Part shown: in pieces, positions 13,638-17,760 of the stretch | Numbering within the stretch: position 1 is the stretch's first letter | How the letters are laid out: every line of letters begins with the position of its first letter | Source of the DNA: CAIOGO01 sp964447445 | GTDB taxonomy: Bacteria > Bipolaricaulota > Bipolaricaulia > UBA7950 > UBA9294 | Assembly: GCA_964447445.1 (NCBI GenBank) | Contig: CAYUSW010000097.1 | Location: 1-17,760, forward strand | Reading direction: 5' to 3' | DNA: 17,760 nucleotides | The notes under the pieces: generated by a model | The model's database searches: none | What the model saw: the letters and a program-made list of their open reading frames with translations, nothing else | Told to the model about the DNA's origin: nothing | Translations under genes and position numbers: made by a program

Positions 13638-15545
13638 ATGGCAGACATGTCGCTCATCCAGATTGAACAGCTCACGAAGTCGTTCGGAGGCGACACGCTG
13701 TTCGCGCCGTTCTCCGCCCACATCGGTCCAGGTGACCGCATCGCGCTCATCGGCGACAACGGAGTGGGGAAGTCGACGTTGTTGCGGCTTCTGTCAAACG
13801 ATGAGACGCCCACGGCCGGGGCGGTTCGCCTCATCGGGGCGACCCGCGTGGGCCACCTTCCGCAGGCCGCGAGACTCCAAGGGCACGGAACTCTCGTCGA
13901 AGCTATGCAGGCTGCGTTTGCCCCGCTGCGCGAGGCGGAGCGCGAGCTGCGCGACCTCGAACATCGCCTCTCGGACGGCGCGTCCGAGGAAGACCTCCAC
14001 CGCTATGACGACCTCCTGCATCGCTTCGCGTCCGGAGGGGGCTACGAAGTTGACGCGAACGTGCGCACGGCGCTGGCCGGCGTCGGGTTCAGCGACGCCG
14101 ACGCCGCGAAGCCCGTCGAGTTCCTCTCCGGCGGCGAGGAAGCGAGAGCCGCGTTGGCTCGCGTCCTCCTCGAGAGCCCCGACCTCCTGCTCCTCGACGA
14201 ACCGACGAACCACCTCGACTTCGGCGCGCTCGATTGGCTGGAAGAGCAATTGCTCGACTTCCCCGGCGCTCTTGTGCTCGTGTCCCACGACCGTCACCTC
14301 CTCGAACGCGTGGCCAATCGCACCTGGGAGATCGCGTTCGGCCAAGTGGCCACGTACCGCGTGGGCTACGGCGCGTCGCGCGCGCTGCGCGACGAGGAGC
14401 GCCGCAAGCGGCTCGATGCCTTCGAGGTTCAGGAAGAGACGATCGAGAAGTACAAGGACTTCATCCGTCGTCACAAGATGGGCCAAAAGCACCGCCAGGC
14501 CAAGGATCGCGAGAAGAAGCTCGAACGCATCGAGGAGACGAGAATCGAGCGCCCGAGGGAGGCAAAACGGATCCACCTGCAGATCCGTGCCGGCACGCCG
14601 AGCGGCAAGCGCGTTCTCGCGATGCGGGATCTCGCTGTCGGCTTCGACAGGCCGCTCATCACGTTCCCGGACATCGACCTGTACCGCGACGAGAAGGTGG
14701 CCATCATCGGGCCGAACGGCTGTGGGAAGACCTCGCTCCTGCGAACCATCACGGGAGATCTGCCTCCCTTCGGCGGCAGCGTCGAACAGGGTCACGGAGT
14801 GAAGACCGCCGTCTTCTCTCAGACCCAGGAGGGACTGCACGACGAACGGACCGTGTTCGAGACGGTGCTCGGCCGTACCGGCCTCACGATCAGCGAGGCG
14901 CGAGGCCTTCTCGGCGCGTTTCTCTTCTCCGGCGACGAGGTGGACAAGAAGACGAAGAACCTCTCCGGCGGCGAGCGCAGCCGGGTCGCCCTCGCCCTTC
15001 TCTCGCTCATCGAGGGCAACTTGCTCCTGCTCGACGAGCCCACGAATCACCTCGACCTTGCCAGCCAGGAAATCCTCGAGGCGGCTCTTCTCGCCTATGA
15101 AGGCACGGTCCTCCTTGTGTCGCACGACCGCGCGCTTCTCGAGGCGGTGACAGACCGCGTTTGGCTCATCGACGACGGGCGCGTCACGGCGACAACCTAC
15201 GGGTACGCGGAGTACCATCGCCGGCTTCTGGAGAGCCAACGCCAGGCGGGGGCTCTTCGTCCTGAGCCGAAGCGGCAGTCTCCGGAAGAGCGACCCAGGG
15301 CCGAGCGATCAAAGAAGGTCGACCGGTACGAGGTGAAGCGCTTAGAGGACACGCAGCGAGCCGTCGAAGAAGAGATCGCGTCTCTCGAAGCCGCGCTCGC
15401 TGCCGTTGAGCAGGCTCTCGCCGAAGCGAGCGCGGGCGGTGACGCCGGGCGCGTCGGGTCCCTCGGCGTCGAGCATGCGCGCGTGAAGGCGGAGCTTGAA
15501 GCCAAGCTCGAGGAGTGGGGAACGCTCCCCGCGATCGCCGAGTAG
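13638..15545 (+). CDS. ABC-F family ATPase (translation factor type)
   Basis: The 635 residues hold two ABC nucleotide-binding domains and no membrane segment, the ABC-F plan of ribosome-associated factors (EttA, Uup, YdiF and antibiotic-protection proteins). Domain 1 has Walker A GDNGVGKST (39-47), signature LSGGEEARAALA (163-174) and Walker B LLLLDEPTNHLD. The linker, about 250-310, is charged and helical, as expected of the tRNA-interacting P-site motif. Domain 2 has GPNGCGKTS (358-366), LSGGERSRVALA and a second LLLLDEPTNHLD. The C-terminal 75 or so residues are a predicted coiled coil (RYEVKRLEDTQRAVEEEIAS onward), as in Uup/YdiF types. ATG 13638 is used; ATG 13647 (MSLIQIE) is equally likely. 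The subtype is not resolved. Confidence 0.92.
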   Translation: MADMSLIQIEQLTKSFGGDTLFAPFSAHIGPGDRIALIGDNGVGKSTLLRLLSNDETPTAGAVRLIGATRVGHLPQAARLQGHGTLVEAMQAAFAPLREAERELRDLEHRLSDGASEEDLHRYDDLLHRFASGGGYEVDANVRTALAGVGFSDADAAKPVEFLSGGEEARAALARVLLESPDLLLLDEPTNHLDFGALDWLEEQLLDFPGALVLVSHDRHLLERVANRTWEIAFGQVATYRVGYGASRALRDEERRKRLDAFEVQEETIEKYKDFIRRHKMGQKHRQAKDREKKLERIEETRIERPREAKRIHLQIRAGTPSGKRVLAMRDLAVGFDRPLITFPDIDLYRDEKVAIIGPNGCGKTSLLRTITGDLPPFGGSVEQGHGVKTAVFSQTQEGLHDERTVFETVLGRTGLTISEARGLLGAFLFSGDEVDKKTKNLSGGERSRVALALLSLIEGNLLLLDEPTNHLDLASQEILEAALLAYEGTVLLVSHDRALLEAVTDRVWLIDDGRVTATTYGYAEYHRRLLESQRQAGALRPEPKRQSPEERPRAERSKKVDRYEVKRLEDTQRAVEEEIASLEAALAAVEQALAEASAGGDAGRVGSLGVEHARVKAELEAKLEEWGTLPAIAE

Positions 15546-15556
15546 GAGGAGGGGAC

Positions 15557-16243
15557 GTGGAGCCGGAGGCGGGAGTCGGGGAGCTTGTCCGGCAGTTCCT
15601 CGCACAGGTCCCGTCCGGCGTCACTGTGGTGGCCGCAGCCAAGACGCGGACTCCGGACGAGGTCCGAGCCGCTCTCGCGGCGGGTATCACTACCATCGGC
15701 GAGAACTACGTGCAGGAAGCGCAGGCGATGCAGTCGGCTCTCGGCCGAGACGCCGCCAGGTGGCACTTGATCGGCCACCTGCAGCGAAACAAGGCCAAGG
15801 ATGCCGTCCGTTTGTTTGACCTCATCCAGACTGTCGATTCTCTCCGGCTCGGCGAGAGCCTGGACGCCGCGTCGCGCGCCGTCGGCCGCGTGACGCCCAT
15901 CCTCGTCGAAGTCAACAGCGCCCGCGAGCCGCAAAAGTCGGGCGTCTTGCCCGAGGACGTCCTCGACCTCGTTCAGGCGCTTGACCGTCTCACGTCGCTC
16001 CGCGTCGTCGGGCTGATGACGATGGGTCCCCTCGCCACCGATTCCGAGACCCTGCGACTCGTATTCCGCGAGACGCGACGCCTCTTCGGAACGCTGCGCG
16101 GCGCCGCGTTCGCACGTGCCACCATGGAGATCCTCTCCATGGGCATGAGCGATTCGTACCGTATCGCGATCGAGGAAGGCGCGACGATGGTGCGCGTTGG
16201 CACGGCGCTGTTCGGGCCGCGTGGCGCGGAGCCGCTTCCCTGA
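15557..16243 (+). CDS. YggS/YlmE-family PLP homeostasis protein
   Basis: A 228-residue single-domain type III-fold PLP protein (PLPBP family), with no known catalysis, that buffers pyridoxal 5'-phosphate and affects amino-acid balance. Conserved blocks: VVAAAKTRTPDEV with the PLP lysine at Lys29, GENYVQEAQAM, WHLIGHLQRNKAK, TVDSLRL, VNSAREPQKSG, LMTMGPLA, and phosphate-binding LSMGMSDSYRIAIEEGATMVRVGTALFG near the C-terminus. The N-terminal helix is about seven residues shorter than in E. coli YggS. GTG 15557 is chosen because GGAGGAGG lies four bases upstream, next to the ABC-F stop. The gap is 11 bases, so the two genes are co-transcribed. Confidence 0.94.
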   Translation: MEPEAGVGELVRQFLAQVPSGVTVVAAAKTRTPDEVRAALAAGITTIGENYVQEAQAMQSALGRDAARWHLIGHLQRNKAKDAVRLFDLIQTVDSLRLGESLDAASRAVGRVTPILVEVNSAREPQKSGVLPEDVLDLVQALDRLTSLRVVGLMTMGPLATDSETLRLVFRETRRLFGTLRGAAFARATMEILSMGMSDSYRIAIEEGATMVRVGTALFGPRGAEPLP

Positions 16244-16405
16244 CCAAGCCTGCCGCAGAGCAGGTGGGCTCGCGAGAGATCGTGAGATGTACCCCATCTG
16301 GCCTCGCCGTCTGGCCACCGCGCCACGGCACTGATGGCGTCGAGCCTGACAGGGCACGACTACGCCGGACTCCTCGCCTAGAGAGGGTTTGGGCTGGAAC
16401 TGGGC

Positions 16406-16428
16406 CGGCAACGCACACAGGCGTGCCG
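16406..16428. terminator. stem-loop in the convergent gap after yggS-like gene
   Basis: The gap 16244-16487 (244 bases) has no credible gene. Within it, CGGC-(A)-ACGC (16406-16414) pairs with GCGT-GCCG (16421-16428) around ACACAG, leaving one bulged A. A weaker 5-bp hairpin, CCTGC/GCAGG (16249-16264), follows the stop at 16243. Neither has a T-run, so termination here is a guess from position between convergent genes. Confidence 0.3.
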
Positions 16429-16487
16429 ACGCCCGCGTTCACGGAACGTTCGTGTGTCTCTCACGGAGCCCCGAGGCAGGGGGCGAA

Positions 16488-17333
16488 CTACTCCCAGATC
16501 TCGGGCGCGAAGAACGGCGCGATGATCATCACGCTGTCCGGGGAATCATCGACGACGGCGGTCAACGCCGTCTGCAGTACTTGGCTGCCTTCGTAGTAGG
16601 ACACGCGCCCGCTGGGAAGGTCGATCATGAAGCTCCCGATCTGCAGAGTGTTCAGCTTCGACGGGTTCCAGTAATGGCCGAACGCGCTGTGCAAGACGAC
16701 GTTTCCAGCGCGCAATCTGGCCTCGCGCGTTTCCCTGAACCATTCGAGAGTCACAGCGGGAAACGTGATGTCGGCTTGGTAGGCCGTCGGATAGCCCGGC
16801 GTCCCTTGCATGCCCATGGGTCCTATCAGCACCGATGGCGTGGGCTGAATCGCGTGGAGGTTCGCCGTGGCTGGGATGCTCTGGAAGTACTTGTTCTCCA
16901 GAAGGTAGACCTGCGCATTCGTTGCACCCCACGTCATGCTGGGAACCGAGATATGGAGCACGAACGTCGACCACTCCGCTGCGCCCGTCAAAGGCGTCGG
17001 GCGCACCTGGTACATCGTGGCGTTGGGCCACACTCCGTACAGCTGCCAGTTGATGCACAGATTGTCTATGACATCGTAGTGAGTTGAGCCGCCGCTCAGA
17101 GGGATGCTCGACGCGATGTTCAACGGCCCCATGTGGCGCAAGTCGACCATCAGTTTCGCCGGACCGAGTTCAACCGTAACGGACTTCGGAGGGGCGTAGT
17201 AGTACGGCAACCTCTCCGGGGGTTGCAGCGAAGCAGGTGTGCCAAACAGACTCTCGTACTGCGCTGCTCCCGTCAGGATGCAGACTAGGCACGCACACAC
17301 CAAACCAAGGGACAACGTCGCGCGTTTCGTCAT
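16488..17333 (-). CDS. secreted protein of unknown function
   Basis: I do not recognise this 281-residue protein. It starts with a signal peptide (MTKR, then a hydrophobic stretch to about residue 24, plausible cut near TGA-AQYE). Cysteines in the hydrophobic core do not form a convincing lipobox. The mature part is rich in Tyr, Asn, Pro, Thr and Trp and seems mainly β-stranded (VTVELGPAKLMVDLRHMG, ADITFPAVTLEWF, IGSFMIDLPSGRVSYYEG), with a Gly/Pro/Met loop (IGPMGMQGTPGYPTAY). No catalytic motif is obvious. ATG 17333 has GGAGGAGG eight bases upstream and a promoter just beyond. The open frame continues upstream to 17732 but without signal-peptide or start support. GC is lower than in neighbours: 33/60 over 16861-16920 against 40/60 over 14161-14220. 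Confidence 0.72.
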   Translation of the reverse strand: MTKRATLSLGLVCACLVCILTGAAQYESLFGTPASLQPPERLPYYYAPPKSVTVELGPAKLMVDLRHMGPLNIASSIPLSGGSTHYDVIDNLCINWQLYGVWPNATMYQVRPTPLTGAAEWSTFVLHISVPSMTWGATNAQVYLLENKYFQSIPATANLHAIQPTPSVLIGPMGMQGTPGYPTAYQADITFPAVTLEWFRETREARLRAGNVVLHSAFGHYWNPSKLNTLQIGSFMIDLPSGRVSYYEGSQVLQTALTAVVDDSPDSVMIIAPFFAPEIWE

Positions 17334-17354
17334 GCGGCTCGCCTCCTCCGGAGC

Positions 17355-17383
17355 AGTGTAGGAAGCCCCCTCGACGCCGGCAA
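17355..17383 (-). promoter_or_regulatory. promoter of the secreted-protein gene
   Basis: On the minus strand TTGCCG (17383-17378, 4 of 6) and TACACT (17360-17355, 4 of 6) lie exactly 17 bases apart. The start near 17348 leaves a roughly 15-base leader holding GGAGGAGG. It resembles the accB promoter (TTGCCC, TACAAT). Confidence 0.45.
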
Positions 17384-17563
17384 ATGAACCGACTGCCGCA
17401 GGGCCCGAGAATGTCGCCAGGAGGATCTTGGGGGTGATGAGGTTCGGCGTACCCGACGGGACGACGCGCAAGCGAAGCAGCCGGTCTGGAGTTGATCCGC
17501 CGACACCTCTTCCATCCGGCGTGGCCAAGGGACATCCCTTCTTCTCTCTGCTTTGAGTGTCGC
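17384..17563. other. 180 bases without a confident feature
   Basis: This strip lies between two back-to-back promoters. A 39-codon plus-strand frame (17437-17556, MRFGVPDGTTRKRSSRSGVD start) has an AGGAGG 12 bases upstream of its ATG but resembles no protein family I know. I found no tRNA fold: GGTTC at 17441-17445 is not followed by a proper T-loop. It may be simple regulatory spacer. Confidence 0.3.
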
Positions 17564-17591
17564 TTGACATCGCTTCTTGGATAGATATGAT
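17564..17591 (+). promoter_or_regulatory. strong σ70-type promoter facing the right edge
   Basis: A perfect -35 TTGACA (17564-17569) and TATGAT (17586-17591, 5 of 6) with a 16-base spacer sit in a locally AT-richer patch. The predicted start is near 17598. It is the best consensus promoter of the window. Confidence 0.65.
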
Positions 17592-17606
17592 GGCAACAAC
17601 TACAAC

Positions 17607-17660
17607 CGGAGGCCGCGGACGCTCCCACGGGAGCCGAGATCGCCGGGCGTGGAGCCTCCG
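17607..17660 (+). promoter_or_regulatory. foldable 5' leader
   Basis: CGGAGGC (17607-17613) can pair with GCCTCCG (17654-17660), enclosing a hairpin of GCTCC (17621-17625), CACG, GGAGC (17630-17634). CCGCGG occurs at 17613-17618 and again at 17661-17666. The fold occupies the leader between the promoter and the GTG at 17681. I do not recognise a known riboswitch or leader family. Confidence 0.4.
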
Positions 17661-17680
17661 CCGCGGACTGAGGTGAACAG

Positions 17681-17760
17681 GTGCCGGTCGCTGACGGAGG
17701 CCGTCGATTCCCGTTCTTCGTGGGGTTCTCATCCCGCGCGGAGTATCTCGCTGCAGTCCG
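17681..17760 (+). CDS. N-terminus of an unrecognised gene leaving the window (partial)
   Basis: A GTG at 17681, with GAGG (17670-17673) seven bases upstream, opens a frame of 26 full codons to the edge: MPVADGGRRFPFFVGFSSRA followed by EYLAAV. Third positions are mostly G or C, like the surrounding genes. A strong promoter lies about 90 bases upstream. No family can be named from so short a piece. A GTG at 17673 in another frame is also open but has no spaced SD. Confidence 0.42.
   Translation, partial: MPVADGGRRFPFFVGFSSRAEYLAAV

Noticed and set aside
13794..15239. 481-codon minus-strand frame opposite the ABC-F gene
   Set aside because: The plus strand has two full ABC domains; the opposite frame is compositionally biased without motifs.
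17384..17563. Possible tRNA gene suggested by GGTTC
   Set aside because: No T-loop with TTCRANY, no matching T-stem and no acceptor pairing could be drawn on either strand.
17334..17732. N-terminal extension of the secreted protein up to 17732
   Set aside because: The extension would bury the signal peptide internally, cross both promoters and make the good SD at 17341-17348 meaningless.
1..17760. Mobile elements, CRISPR arrays, prophage, rRNA, SRP RNA or RNase P RNA
   Set aside because: No transposase or integrase motifs, no regularly spaced repeats, and no conserved rRNA, 4.5S or RNase P core sequences were seen on either strand.

Overview
This window is a high-GC bacterial chromosome segment made mostly of housekeeping genes packed into short-gap or overlapping operons. 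The organism looks diderm, because a secreted M1 peptidase ends in what reads like an outer-membrane β-barrel. It uses Shine-Dalgarno (SD) starts with several TTG/GTG initiators. The order rpsP, KH, trmD, PF09936-type methyltransferase, rplS, with a methionine-poor SRP M domain, would fit a deep-branching or thermophile-related lineage. Bipolaricaulota/Acetothermia is one guess, but the sequence alone does not settle it. I see no transposon, CRISPR array, tRNA or rRNA.

Left arm, minus strand (5573 down to 1): one probable transcription unit starts at a promoter near 5544-5573. It runs accB, accC, ffh, rpsP, khpA-like, trmD, SPOUT methyltransferase, rplS. It combines the first step of fatty-acid synthesis, membrane protein targeting, two ribosomal proteins and tRNA methylation. 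rimM, normally between the KH gene and trmD, is missing. A hairpin with a pyrimidine tail, and possibly the start of another gene, lie past rplS at the window edge.

Middle, plus strand (5582-12446): a promoter with a perfect TATAAT drives a CNNM/CBS-domain membrane protein (CorC/TlyC family), a secreted M1-family metallopeptidase, pheT without pheS, and tsaE. tsaE overlaps pheT by 4 bases. Three stem-loops in a row fill the 90-base gap before the convergent amrS.

Right arm (12537-16243): amrS, a radical SAM enzyme of the AmmeMemoRadiSam trio, is on minus. It diverges from an ABC-F ATPase gene and a yggS/ylmE-type PLP homeostasis gene on plus. Neither divergent gene has a clear SD. amrS may be leaderless, and a perfect palindrome abuts the ABC-F start codon.

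Far right (16244-17760): a secreted protein of unknown function, lower in GC than its neighbours, lies on minus with its own promoter. Beyond it is an apparently gene-free strip. Then comes a strong plus-strand promoter (perfect TTGACA, TATGAT), a roughly 80-base leader that can fold, and the first codons of a gene leaving the window. The most unusual items are the peptidase-barrel fusion with its altered exopeptidase motif, the SD-masking hairpin in front of accB, the missing rimM, and the structured leader at the right edge.
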